DNA of 64,000 bases from Carboxylicivirga caseinilyticus (GCA_025499705.1 JAFMVE010000012.1:56423-120422), one strand, 5' to 3'. Positions 1 through 7,909 are shown, counted from the stretch's first letter. Notes: generated by a model not told the origin, from the sequence alone. Numbers and translations are program-made.

Positions 1-197
1 TCAGTATTTATTGTCGCTGTCTGACCACTGAGAAAAGTACCTTCTTGCTTGATCTCCGGATTTAGGATCAGAAATAAATCGGCTGCATCAACATCATTGT
101 CGCAAATTATTGCAGGTGAAACCATACTTGCTAATGCTGCTGTAATGGTTGTTTTACCAGTGCCTCCTTTGCCACTTAATACAGTAATTTCAAGCAT
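1..197 (-). CDS. MinD/Mrp-type P-loop ATPase, partial (C-terminus beyond left edge)
   Basis: Only the first 65 codons are visible. Reading the minus strand from ATG at 197 gives MLEITVLSGKGGTGKTT, a deviant Walker A motif of the MinD/ParA/Mrp family, followed by a CDNDVDAADLF stretch typical of the second helix and switch region. It starts inside the end of the upstream ATPase gene (TGA at 190-192, 8-base overlap), so the two are translationally coupled. Tandem MinD ATPases with inserted ferredoxin domains are the usual arrangement beside NifX-like proteins in anaerobes. The ferredoxin insert of this copy would lie outside the window, so its presence is inferred, not seen. Confidence 0.9.
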   Translation of the reverse strand, partial: MLEITVLSGKGGTGKTTITAALASMVSPAIICDNDVDAADLFLILNPEIKQEGTFLSGQTATINT

Positions 198-1068
198 GGT
201 GGATCAGTTTATTTTTTAATTTTTGAGTTATACCTGTGTAAACAGATTCAATATCTGATGGTATGTTCTTTAAAATAGAGCCTTGGGCATATGATTTGAC
301 ATAGTCGATATTAAAAGGTATCTCTGCCAGGATCTCAATTCCTTCTTCCTTTAAATAAGTATAAGTGTCGCTATATTCGTCAGCTTTATTAATGATAACA
401 CCAAAAGGTTTATTCAGCTTCCGAACCAAATCAATCATTAACTTCAGGTCGTGTAAACCAAAAGGAGTTGGTTCTGTAACTAATATAATATAGTTAGCCT
501 GGGTAATTGTTGCGACCACCGAGCAACTTGTTCCAGGTGGGGCATCATAAAGAATTACTTCTTTGTTTATCCAATCGTCTTTTACCAAGTCTTTGATAAC
601 CATGGTTTGCATGGATGAACCAATTTTTAGTCTTCCCTCAATCAGAAATGACTCGTCAACACCATGATTAAAAGTGTTAATCTGTCCGATTTCGTTTGGC
701 TGTTCAATAATTGCTTTCTCCGGACAAGCATAAAGACAAGCACCGCATGAATGACATAGGGATGGACTGACCTCAGCAAACTGGGCAGGTGGAATAACAA
801 TAATTGCGTTGAATTCACAATAATCAACACATTTCCTGCAAAATGTGCAGGTGTCAGTATTGATGAATGGAATTAATTGAGTTACCTGCTTTGATTTGGC
901 AGATTCCAGTTCTTCAAAAAAAATGGAAGCATTGGGCTCTTCCACGTCACAATCTGCAATTTGTACTTTTGAATTGAGAATTTTACTCATAAAATGATAC
1001 AAATTGACGGTAACTGTTGTCTTTCCAGTGCCACCTTTTCCGCTGGCTATTGCAATCTTTACAGGCAT
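190..1068 (-). CDS. MinD-superfamily ATPase with inserted 2x[4Fe-4S] ferredoxin domain
   Basis: A 292-residue cytoplasmic protein with no signal peptide. The Walker A motif GKGGTGKTT is at residues 10-18, and the second-lysine environment DCDVEEPN follows near residue 40. Two 4Fe-4S motifs sit in the middle, CTFCRKCVDYC and CHSCGACLYACP (about residues 73-116), interrupting the ATPase fold. This is the COG1149 architecture. Members occur in pairs beside NifX-like proteins, for example in the Desulfovibrio orange-protein operon, where they are thought to handle an Fe-S or Mo-Cu cluster. Here it overlaps the next ATPase by 8 bases and follows the DUF5320 gene after a 94-base gap with a hairpin. 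The family call is firm; the substrate cluster is unknown. Confidence 0.93.
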   Translation of the reverse strand: MPVKIAIASGKGGTGKTTVTVNLYHFMSKILNSKVQIADCDVEEPNASIFFEELESAKSKQVTQLIPFINTDTCTFCRKCVDYCEFNAIIVIPPAQFAEVSPSLCHSCGACLYACPEKAIIEQPNEIGQINTFNHGVDESFLIEGRLKIGSSMQTMVIKDLVKDDWINKEVILYDAPPGTSCSVVATITQANYIILVTEPTPFGLHDLKLMIDLVRKLNKPFGVIINKADEYSDTYTYLKEEGIEILAEIPFNIDYVKSYAQGSILKNIPSDIESVYTGITQKLKNKLIHHA

Positions 1069-1095
1069 TTATTAATTATTAATGGAGATAGTTAA

Positions 1096-1133
1096 ATAGC
1101 GGAGAGCCTGCCACTTTACAAACGCTCCGCTAT
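1096..1133 (-). other. Intercistronic hairpin before the ATPase genes
   Basis: ATAGCGGAG at 1096-1104 and CTCCGCTAT at 1125-1133 form a perfect 9-bp inverted repeat with a 20-base loop. It lies in the 94-base gap between the DUF5320 gene and the first ATPase. No strong U-run follows on the minus strand, so an RNA processing or expression-tuning element is more likely than a full terminator. Confidence 0.55.
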
Positions 1134-1162
1134 CATACTCAGACAAAGTAAAAGACAGAGTG

Positions 1163-1351
1163 TTAGTCCTTACCCGAATTAAACCACTTAAAACCACGTG
1201 CTTTACCGCGACCCGAATTTCGTCCCATTCCATTGCCTTTAGCATTACTGGAATGATTGCTTCCTTTTCTTTCTGATGAGGAGCATCTTCCTTGTTTTCT
1301 TCCGGTTCCAGAACCTTGTCCTGAAGGACCAGTACCATCAAATCTGGGCAT
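1163..1351 (-). CDS. DUF5320-like small Gly/Arg/Cys protein
   Basis: A 62-residue protein beginning MPRFDGTGPSGQGSGTGRKQ and rich in glycine, serine and basic residues. The MPR-DGTGP-G-GS-TGR start is characteristic of the DUF5320 family, which is found with NifX-like and MinD genes. The start codon is 1 base from the stop of the NifX-like gene, which fits an operon. An overlapping minus-strand frame at 1072-1341 was discarded because it lacks this signature. No biochemical role is known. The low complexity suggests an unfolded or metal- or partner-binding peptide, which is inference. Confidence 0.75.
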   Translation of the reverse strand: MPRFDGTGPSGQGSGTGRKQGRCSSSERKGSNHSSNAKGNGMGRNSGRGKARGFKWFNSGKD

Positions 1352-1352
1352 A

Positions 1353-1670
1353 CTATTTATTTAATTGTTTAATGATGGATGAAATGGTTTGACTATCATC
1401 ATCCAGCATCACCATTTGTATTTTAAATTTATCCAGCAAGTCTTTCGCCTTTGGACCAAAGTCACCCGATATAACTCTTGAAACACCGAGTTCAATCACC
1501 TTCTCTGCAGCCTTAATTCCTGCGCCGCTATTGGCATTTATGTTTTCATTATCAATGAATTCAACTGAATTATTCTCGGTATTGTAAATGCAGAAATAAC
1601 TGGCACGACCAAAACGTAAATCAAAGGTTGATTCAGGGATATTTTGAGTTGAGGTAATTGCTATTTTCAT
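1353..1670 (-). CDS. NifX/NifB-like (dinitrogenase Fe-Mo cofactor biosynthesis family) protein
   Basis: A 105-residue cytoplasmic protein. It shows the family pattern of an N-terminal MKIAITS strand, an FGRASYF motif near residue 21, then NSGAGIKAAEKVIELGV and the VISGDFGPKAKDLL segment (PF02579). Stand-alone members of this size bind or carry metal-sulfur clusters; the Desulfovibrio orange protein binds a Mo-Cu cluster. No nitrogenase genes are visible, so a role in nitrogen fixation is unlikely. It lies 3 bases after the DUF134 gene and 1 base before DUF5320, so the genes are surely co-transcribed. Confidence 0.9.
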   Translation of the reverse strand: MKIAITSTQNIPESTFDLRFGRASYFCIYNTENNSVEFIDNENINANSGAGIKAAEKVIELGVSRVISGDFGPKAKDLLDKFKIQMVMLDDDSQTISSIIKQLNK

Positions 1671-1673
1671 AAT

Positions 1674-2081
1674 CTAATCATTTGTTATTATGTTATTGAT
1701 CTCATCTGATTTACACATAGGACAGCAACTTGCGGTTGTTGGGTCAGGAAGATTAAAACGAGCATGACATTGGTTGCATACATACCAGTTTTCATCCATA
1801 TGGGCATTTCCATAAACGGTCTTTATTTCTTTCGTTTCAACCAGTGCTTCGGCAATTTTTCGTCGTGCGCTTTCGTAAATACGCGCAAAAGTAGCTCGTG
1901 ATATTCCCATCAATTTGGACGCTTCCAACTGATTTAATAAATCGTAATCTGCCAATTTGATTGCTTCGTATTCTTCATATAATAGTTCAACCATTTTTGA
2001 ATTAGGACGGTGACCATATGGCTTATAACCTTTAAATCCTGGTGGAGCTACAATCTTACGTAGTCTTCTTCTTCGTGGCAT
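1674..2081 (-). CDS. DUF134/UPF0251 helix-turn-helix DNA-binding protein
   Basis: A 135-residue protein starting MPRRRRLRKIVAPPGFKGYK, the hallmark start of UPF0251 (PF02001). It contains an ELLYEEYEAIKLADYDLL segment and a sigma-region-4-like helix-turn-helix (EASKLMGISRATFARIYESA). A C-terminal zinc-ribbon-like part follows, with CNQCHARF and CCPMC cysteine pairs. An upstream in-frame ATG at 2141 would add 20 residues, but it falls inside a palindromic site and before the conserved start, so 2081 is preferred. It is first in the operon and probably regulates it by binding the paired palindromes just upstream, which is inference. Confidence 0.9.
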   Translation of the reverse strand: MPRRRRLRKIVAPPGFKGYKPYGHRPNSKMVELLYEEYEAIKLADYDLLNQLEASKLMGISRATFARIYESARRKIAEALVETKEIKTVYGNAHMDENWYVCNQCHARFNLPDPTTASCCPMCKSDEINNIITND

Positions 2082-2101
2082 ATTATACAGTAAATTTATA
2101 A

Positions 2102-2142
2102 TGAGAATATGCTCAAAATTATAAATAATGAGAATATGCACA
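2102..2142. promoter_or_regulatory. Paired imperfect palindromes, probable operator of the DUF134 operon
   Basis: TGAGAATATGCTCA at 2102-2115 and TGAGAATATGCACA at 2129-2142 repeat with a 27-base period. The first is a near-perfect palindrome (6 of 7 arm positions) and the second a weaker copy. They lie 20-60 bases upstream of the DUF134 start, where an autoregulatory operator would be expected. Palindrome and spacing are seen in the sequence; binding by the DUF134 protein is inferred. Confidence 0.6.
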
Positions 2143-2431
2143 AAATAAATCGTGAGTTATTTTTATTTAAGATGATTAATAAAGTATTAGAAAGCCTTTA
2201 AATAGAAGGTTTGAACGATATGTTTTAGTAAATGCCCAGATGCTTATATTTTTTAATCATTACGTATGTAGTGGTGTTCAGTGTAAAGAATTAACATTGA
2301 CAGGTTGAAATTAATGGGAGAAGAAGGGACCATATCAGCTGTGGGGTTAAATTAATTTGATTAGTTGATGTGAGTTTTTAAGGTTGAGATTGTACTGGAA
2401 TATGATTGATAATTATAATTACCCGAATAGC

Positions 2432-4078
2432 ATGGAAAAAAAAGCAAGTAAGCTGATATTATTTAAAATTTATAAACTACTTATTGCATCCCTGGTGATT
2501 GTGATGGTGGGGTGTGCACCTAAAAAGTTACCCCAGGAAACGAAACCAAACATTGTGCTGATTATGCTTGATGATTTAGGTTATTCTGACCTGGGTTGTT
2601 ATGGTGGTGAAATTAACACACCTAATATTGATCAATTAGCATCTGAAGGAATCCGTTTTACACAAATGCATAATAGTGCCCGTTGTTGTCCAACCAGAGC
2701 ATCACTGCTGACAGGGCAGCATCCTCAGGTTGCAGGGATAAATGGTATGGGTGTTAATTTAAGTATGAATACAGCTACCATTCCTGAAGTGTTGGTTCAA
2801 AATGGATATCAAACCGGTATGACTGGTAAGTGGCATTTGTCAACGACAAAAGCTTTACCTGATCATAATGAGCAATTGCAATGGCTGGCCAATCGAGTGG
2901 ATCATGGTCCGTTCTCACCATTGGAAAATTATCCTTGTAACAGAGGTTTTCAGGAGCATTGGGGTGTAATATGGGGTGTGGTTAACTTCTTCGATCCGTT
3001 TAGTCTTGTTCATAATGAAGAAGCTATTAAGGAAGTGCCTGAAGATTTTTACATGACTAATTTTGTTACCGATAAATCAATCGATTTGTTAGAGCAGTTT
3101 TCTGAAAAAGAGGAACCTTTTTTTATGTATGTAGCGCACACAGCCCCACACTGGCCATTGCATGCCTTGCCTGAGGATATGGCTAAATATCAAGGTGTTT
3201 ACGATGGTGGATGGGATAGTTTGCGGACAAAACGATATGAGAGAATGTTAGAGTTGGGTCTCATTGATGAAGAAACCTATCCGTTAACTCCAAACAGCTC
3301 AGGAAGATCGTGGGAAGAATGCGAGAAAAAGGAATACGAAGCCAACTGTATGGAAGTTCATGCTGCTATGGTTGATAGGGTAGATCAAGGGGTTGGCAAG
3401 ATCGTAACTAAACTTAAAGAGTTGGGTATTTACGACAATACAATCATAATGGTATTGAGTGATAATGGAGCATCACCTGAGAGAGGATATCCACCGGGAT
3501 TTGATCGACCAGGTTTTACCCGTGATTCTGTCATTATAGAATACAATGCACAAAATCCTGGTTCAGGCACTACCTGGAACTATATTGGATCAGCATGGGC
3601 AAGTGCTGTAAATACACCATTCAGATATTGGAAAAAAGAATCATACGAAGGTGGAAGTGCAACGCCGTTTATTGTTAGCTGGCCTGAAAAACTTAAAGAT
3701 AAAGCCAATACAATCAATCGTGGTTTTGCACATGTTGCAGATGTGTTACCAACTTGTTTGGATGTAGCTGACTGTTCTTATCCTGATTCGATCAATGGTA
3801 TGAAGGCAATTAAACCTGTTGGAAGCAGTTTCTTACCTCTTGTTGAAGGTAATGTTTCTACAACACATGATGTATTTGTTTGGGAGCACGAAGGTGGTAA
3901 AGCTGTAAGAGTAGGCGACTGGAAAATGTCAGCATTGCCGGGTCAACCATGGGAATTGTTTAATATATCGCACGATCATACCGAGTCAGATAATTTATCA
4001 TCACAATATCCTCAAAAAGTAAAGGATCTGGATAAAATATGGAAAGATTGGGCTGATAAAACAGGTATTAGGTATTAA
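2432..4078 (+). CDS. Family S1 sulfatase, lipoprotein
   Basis: A formylglycine-dependent sulfatase that hydrolyses sulfate esters, about 548 residues from ATG 2432. The N-terminus has a hydrophobic segment ending VMVGC, a lipobox with Cys at residue 28. PNIVLIMLDDLGYSDLGCYGG gives the metal-binding aspartates, and RCCPTRASLLTG is the sulfatase signature in which the first cysteine would become formylglycine. TGKWHL, AHTAPHWP and VLSDNGAS carry further active-site residues. In-frame upstream starts (TTG 2384, ATG 2402) would only extend a polar leader. The Cys-type site needs a maturase (anSME or FGE), not found in the window. The substrate cannot be told. The gene stands alone and ends at a strong terminator. 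Confidence 0.92.
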   Translation: MEKKASKLILFKIYKLLIASLVIVMVGCAPKKLPQETKPNIVLIMLDDLGYSDLGCYGGEINTPNIDQLASEGIRFTQMHNSARCCPTRASLLTGQHPQVAGINGMGVNLSMNTATIPEVLVQNGYQTGMTGKWHLSTTKALPDHNEQLQWLANRVDHGPFSPLENYPCNRGFQEHWGVIWGVVNFFDPFSLVHNEEAIKEVPEDFYMTNFVTDKSIDLLEQFSEKEEPFFMYVAHTAPHWPLHALPEDMAKYQGVYDGGWDSLRTKRYERMLELGLIDEETYPLTPNSSGRSWEECEKKEYEANCMEVHAAMVDRVDQGVGKIVTKLKELGIYDNTIIMVLSDNGASPERGYPPGFDRPGFTRDSVIIEYNAQNPGSGTTWNYIGSAWASAVNTPFRYWKKESYEGGSATPFIVSWPEKLKDKANTINRGFAHVADVLPTCLDVADCSYPDSINGMKAIKPVGSSFLPLVEGNVSTTHDVFVWEHEGGKAVRVGDWKMSALPGQPWELFNISHDHTESDNLSSQYPQKVKDLDKIWKDWADKTGIRY

Positions 4079-4150
4079 GTAAACATAGATTTTTTCATAG
4101 TTTGTTTTGGTGAGCTTTAGTAACTGATAGGTTATTATAGTTGTGGTTAA

Positions 4151-4190
4151 AGAGGTTATCTGTTGTAGTTCAGATAACCTCTTTTTTTTC
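4151..4190 (+). terminator. Rho-independent terminator after the sulfatase
   Basis: AGAGGTTATCTG (4151-4162) pairs perfectly with CAGATAACCTCT (4171-4182) around an 8-base loop, followed by a run of seven or more T. It is one of the clearest terminators in the window. Confidence 0.92.
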
Positions 4191-4330
4191 TTTAATTCTT
4201 CAGTCAGTTAAATGTATCAATCTTATAATTAGTTAGAAAATAGGTGACCAACATTGGTTCGTTAATAGCAATAATTTACGAACGTAGTTTATATTTACGT
4301 AAATGGATTTATTTTCAGTACTTTGTTGAT

Positions 4331-4338
4331 TAATTTTG
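4331..4338 (+). promoter_or_regulatory. Putative Bacteroidota -7 promoter element (lytS-like operon)
   Basis: TAATTTTG matches the Bacteroidota consensus TAnnTTTG and lies 45 bases before the ATG at 4384. The expected TTTG -33 element is poor (TTT at 4308-4310), so this call is tentative. Confidence 0.4.
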
Positions 4339-4383
4339 TGTTGTTTAATGTGCTTAAAACCAAACTAGCCTAAACCAAACCTG

Positions 4384-6351
4384 ATGAACACCCAATCGTT
4401 GACAAAAAAATGGAGCAAAACCATTTGCCTTGCATTTCTTTACTCTCTTTCAATTTTTTCAAATTGTTATTCGAAGGGAAATCGTATTCAATCTTCTGAT
4501 TTAAAAGATAGTTTAATAAGCTTATTAAAAAAGTCTGGCAACGATACTTTAATGATTGATAGTGTGTACGCACATATACGAATTAACCGACGCAGACTAG
4601 GTGAGGAGTACAAAAATACATTGTTGGAATATATTGATTATACAACAAAGATTCAATATTCTAGGGGAGCTATGCGCATGTACGATCGTTTAGGCTTAAA
4701 TGAACGCTATGATGAACGCTATGACTCAGCCGTGTATTATCACCTTAAATCTCTGGAACTGGCCTTAGAGCTTAAGGATAGTTTTCAAATGGCTTATAAC
4801 TATAATAATATTGGACAGGCTTATCGACTGCAGGATATAAATAACCTGGCCATTAAGAATTTTCATAAAGCACTGGAGTTGCAGGAAGCAAATGGTAACG
4901 ATAAAGGAGCATCTTTTACACAAAACACTCTTGGAGCTGTTTATGTAGTTCAGAAAGAATACGATCAGGCCATGCATTATTTCAGGGAATCGCAGAAGAT
5001 TGCTGTACGCAGAAAAGACCAAAGAACTCAATCATATAATTTGGGGGCGATAGGCGAAGTTTTTCTGTTGAGAGATCAGCCCGATTCAGCTATTGTATAT
5101 TTTAATACAGCCAAAGATATTAAACAGCAAATGGGCGATAAAAAGGGCCTCGCCGTTTCAAAGCACCTTGTAGGGCAGGCATATTTTAAAAAAGGTAATT
5201 ATGTTGAGGCTCAAAAGTTCCTGAATGAGGCATTGGTTATTCATCAGAAATATAATAACGAACGATACATAGCACTTTGTTTCGACTATCTGGGTAAAGT
5301 TAAATTGAAACAGAATCAATTTTCTGAGGCTGGAGCTTATCTATTAAAAGCAAAAGAAATTGCATCAAATATTCATTCTTACGAAAACCTGATCTCTATC
5401 AATAATTCACTAAAAGAATACTATCAAGAGATGGACAAATGGCCAATGGCCATGTTGGCCATTCAGCAGAATCAACAAATAAACGATAGTTTGTTTAGTT
5501 TAAAAAAGACTCGTGAGATGCAGGCTCTGGAAATTGAGTATGAAACTGAAAAACAAGAGCAACAGATAAAATTACTATCGGCTGAGAATGAAATTAAGGA
5601 GCAACGTTTAAAAATTGGTATTGCAATTATTACTTTGCTTGTTTTAACAATTGCGTTTGGTATTTTTATTCAAAAAGAGAAACAAAAACGTTTTGTACTT
5701 GAGCGCGATAAAGTTAAACAGCAACTGTTACGATCGCAGATGAATCCACATTTCCTGTTTAATGCTTTAGGAAGTATTCAAAGTTATATGTATCAGAATG
5801 ATGTAAAGACAGCTGCCCGATATATGGGTAATTTTGCTTCCTTAACACGATCGATATTAAATAATTCAGCAGTTGAACAAGTTTCGCTCGAAGAGGAAAT
5901 TAGTACTTTAACAAATTACCTGGAGCTCGAAAAAATGAGGTTACAATCCAATTTTCAATATTCAATCAAGGTGCCGGAAGAAATGGATATTGAATTTATT
6001 ACTGTTCCACCTATGTTGATTCAGCCATTTGTTGAAAATGCCATTAAGCATGGTATTAAAAATTATACGTCAGGTGGAAAGGTGGAACTAACGTTTGAAG
6101 AAACAAGTGATCTTATTCATGTAATTATTGAAGATAATGGAGAAGGGATAGATACTACCAGAGGGAAAATGGTAAGTAGTCATAAATCAATGGCTACCTC
6201 TATTTTTAAGCAACGGATGAAAATTATCAGAGATAAGTTTCCCAATGTTCCGGAACCTGTAATTGCCGATTTATCAGATGTTAACCGTAAAGGAACACGT
6301 ATTGATTTGTATTTACCGATACTGGAATTAACTTCAACCTCAAATGCCTGA
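4384..6351 (+). CDS. TPR-containing LytS-type sensor histidine kinase
   Basis: A 655-residue membrane kinase. A signal peptide covers the first ~30 residues. A long helical periplasmic part with tetratricopeptide-like repeats (for example YNNIGQAYRLQDINNLAIKN, LGKVKLKQNQFSEAGAYL) follows to about residue 390. One membrane segment lies at about 411-429. The cytoplasmic His_kinase domain (PF06580) has QMNPHFLFNALG with phospho-acceptor His456, and an ATPase domain with PFVENAIKHG and DNGEGID follows. The gene overlaps the response-regulator gene by 8 bases. TPR-LytS kinases of this class are common in Bacteroidota; the ligand is unknown. It probably controls itself and perhaps the downstream envelope cluster. 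Confidence 0.93.
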   Translation: MNTQSLTKKWSKTICLAFLYSLSIFSNCYSKGNRIQSSDLKDSLISLLKKSGNDTLMIDSVYAHIRINRRRLGEEYKNTLLEYIDYTTKIQYSRGAMRMYDRLGLNERYDERYDSAVYYHLKSLELALELKDSFQMAYNYNNIGQAYRLQDINNLAIKNFHKALELQEANGNDKGASFTQNTLGAVYVVQKEYDQAMHYFRESQKIAVRRKDQRTQSYNLGAIGEVFLLRDQPDSAIVYFNTAKDIKQQMGDKKGLAVSKHLVGQAYFKKGNYVEAQKFLNEALVIHQKYNNERYIALCFDYLGKVKLKQNQFSEAGAYLLKAKEIASNIHSYENLISINNSLKEYYQEMDKWPMAMLAIQQNQQINDSLFSLKKTREMQALEIEYETEKQEQQIKLLSAENEIKEQRLKIGIAIITLLVLTIAFGIFIQKEKQKRFVLERDKVKQQLLRSQMNPHFLFNALGSIQSYMYQNDVKTAARYMGNFASLTRSILNNSAVEQVSLEEEISTLTNYLELEKMRLQSNFQYSIKVPEEMDIEFITVPPMLIQPFVENAIKHGIKNYTSGGKVELTFEETSDLIHVIIEDNGEGIDTTRGKMVSSHKSMATSIFKQRMKIIRDKFPNVPEPVIADLSDVNRKGTRIDLYLPILELTSTSNA

Positions 6352-7108
6352 AAAAATGAGTGAATATAAAGCTGTAATTATTGATGATGAACCTAATATG
6401 CGCATGTTGTTGCGCGAAATGGTTGCAGATAATTTTTCGGATATTAGAATTGTTGCTGAAGGAGCATCTGTTGAAGAAGGAGTTTCGATCATTGAGTTGC
6501 ATAAACCTCATATTGTGTTTTTAGATATTGAAATTAAAGGCGGTACCGGTTTTCATATTTTGCAAAAAGTTAAGCCTTATTCATTTAAACTTATCTTCAT
6601 AACAGCTTTTAATCAATTTGCTATCAAGGCTATAAAATTTAGTGCCATTGATTATATATTAAAGCCTGTGAACGAAACCGAGTTTGTTCAAGCAGTCAAT
6701 ACAGCCATTGAAGGTGTCAGACAAACGTTAAGTATAACACAGATGGATAATTTTATTCAACATCTGGAAAAAGAGGAACAACGCAAAAAAATAGTTCTTC
6801 GCACATCTGATGCAATTCACCTGGTTGAGGTTAGTGATATTATTTATTGTAAAAGCGATAATAGTTATACTTCGTTCTATTTGAAGGATAAAAAAGAGAT
6901 TCTGGTTTCAAAATCAATTAAAGAATTTGCTGATTTATTGGAAGAATATCGTTTCTTTCGACCTCACCAGTCATACCTGGTTAACCTCAATTACGTAAAT
7001 AAAATTGATAAGAGTGATGGAGGATTTATCATTCTTAATAACGGCAAAGAAATACCTGTTTCGATGCGTCGTAAAGCCTATGTTTTGCAAATGGTTGAAA
7101 CATTATAG
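6344..7108 (+). CDS. LytTR-family response regulator
   Basis: A 254-residue cytoplasmic DNA-binding regulator. The receiver domain (residues 1-125) has acidic residues VIIDDEP, the phospho-acceptor Asp61 in IVFLDIEIKGG and the conserved lysine in YILKPVNE. The C-terminal LytTR domain (about 150-254) has IIYCKSDNSYT, FFRPHQSYLVNLNYV and GKEIPVSMRRK. It is translationally coupled to the kinase by an 8-base overlap; a second possible start (MSEYK) is at 6356. LytTR proteins bind paired direct repeats; none was identified with confidence. Confidence 0.95.
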   Translation: MPEKMSEYKAVIIDDEPNMRMLLREMVADNFSDIRIVAEGASVEEGVSIIELHKPHIVFLDIEIKGGTGFHILQKVKPYSFKLIFITAFNQFAIKAIKFSAIDYILKPVNETEFVQAVNTAIEGVRQTLSITQMDNFIQHLEKEEQRKKIVLRTSDAIHLVEVSDIIYCKSDNSYTSFYLKDKKEILVSKSIKEFADLLEEYRFFRPHQSYLVNLNYVNKIDKSDGGFIILNNGKEIPVSMRRKAYVLQMVETL

Positions 7109-7216
7109 ACTAATTGGTCGGGTATAGGCCAAAACAAATTCCGCTAAAAACAATACGCTTTCAAGTAAGGATAGTACCAATTCAAATTTACCCCGTTGTC
7201 TCATGTTTTTGGACTC

Positions 7217-7224
7217 TACTTTTG
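7217..7224 (+). promoter_or_regulatory. Putative promoter -7 element for the envelope cluster
   Basis: TACTTTTG matches TAnnTTTG. A possible -33 element (GTTG, 7195-7198) is 18 bases upstream, and the ATG at 7254 is 29 bases downstream. It follows the two-component genes and would start the envelope-protein operon. Confidence 0.55.
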
Positions 7225-7253
7225 GAGAGTAAACAATTAAAAACCTAAAAAAC

Positions 7254-7811
7254 ATGAGAACAATAAAAATGTCTTTGGTGCTAAGCGCACTTTTCGTTTT
7301 TGGATTAACTGCAAATGCACAGGACTCAAAATTTATGTTGGGAGCTGGAGTGGATTATGCTACCGAAATTCAAAATCTGGGTATTCATTTAAAAGGTCTG
7401 TATCAGATTAATGATGTATGGGAAGCAGATGCAGGTTATACTTATTATTTCAAGAAAAACTATACCAATTGGTCATCACTTGATTTTAATGGTCACTATG
7501 TTTTTAGCTGCAACGACAAAGGATGTTTCTATGCACTTGCCGGATTAAATGTAACTTTTTATAAAGTCAAGTTCGATAATGTCGTTAGTGATTATGAGGT
7601 TGATTACAGCGACGAATATACTGATTATTATGATAGTATGTTGAGTCTTGCTACTGACATGGAGGCCAAGGGCTCTGATGTTGGGTTAAATATAGGTCTG
7701 GGTGGAAGAATGGGTTTGACTGATAATCTATTCCTTACAGGTGAAGTAAAATACACATTGGGTGGAGCCAATTATTTGAATATTGGTGCTGGTATTTTGT
7801 ATGCCTTTTAA
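7254..7811 (+). CDS. Small outer-membrane beta-barrel protein
   Basis: A 185-residue protein with a signal peptide ending ANAQ (about residue 23). Alternating polar/aromatic strands follow (YQINDVWEADAGYTYYF, GLNIGLGGRMGLTDNLFLTG, LNIGAGILYAF), and it ends in an aromatic residue, as 8-stranded porin-like barrels do. An acidic, tyrosine-rich insert (SDYEVDYSDEYTDYYDS) probably forms a long loop. It resembles OmpW/OprF-like outer-membrane beta-barrel domains, but no specific family was recognised. It is the first gene after the LytTR regulator, in the same orientation. Confidence 0.75.
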   Translation: MRTIKMSLVLSALFVFGLTANAQDSKFMLGAGVDYATEIQNLGIHLKGLYQINDVWEADAGYTYYFKKNYTNWSSLDFNGHYVFSCNDKGCFYALAGLNVTFYKVKFDNVVSDYEVDYSDEYTDYYDSMLSLATDMEAKGSDVGLNIGLGGRMGLTDNLFLTGEVKYTLGGANYLNIGAGILYAF

Positions 7812-7836
7812 TAAAAAATAAACTATCGGGAAATGA

Positions 7837-7869
7837 GTTTCGGGATACTCTCAAAAGGTGTCTCGAAAC
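7837..7869 (+). terminator. Hairpin after the beta-barrel gene
   Basis: GTTTCGGGATA (7837-7847) pairs with TGTCTCGAAAC (7859-7869) with some G-U pairs, followed by AATTTTC. It lies 26 bases after the stop of the beta-barrel gene. It could be a weak terminator or a 3'-end stabilising structure. Confidence 0.45.
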
Positions 7870-7909
7870 AATTTTCTGAATTTCCTTCAGTTAACCCAAT
7901 GTAATCGCT

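Larger units (their letters stand above)
4079..4383 (+). other. Intergenic region between sulfatase and lytS-like gene
   Basis: A 305-base gap. It holds the sulfatase terminator (4151-4190), a 12-base palindrome ACCAACATTGGT at 4247-4258, repeats of ATTTACG/CGTAAAT between 4274 and 4304, and a TAATTTTG promoter-like element at 4331-4338. No coding signal was found. Confidence 0.6.

Noticed and set aside
1072..1341. Overlapping minus-strand reading frame of 89 codons in the DUF5320 region
   Set aside because: It lacks any family signature, whereas the frame at 1163-1351 begins with the DUF5320-type MPRFDGTGP start and fits the operon spacing.
1353..2081. Nitrogen fixation function from the NifX-like gene
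   Set aside because: No nitrogenase or nif genes are seen, and stand-alone NifX-like proteins beside MinD ATPases occur in non-fixers.
2082..2141. Longer DUF134 protein starting at 2141
   Set aside because: The added residues are not conserved in character, and the start falls inside the palindromic site; the family begins at MPRRRRLRK.
7114..7182. TTGGTC/GGCCAA and AATTGGT/ACCAATT pairs as LytTR sites
   Set aside because: Arms are short and spacing does not fit the usual LytTR direct-repeat pattern; chance is likely in AT-rich DNA.
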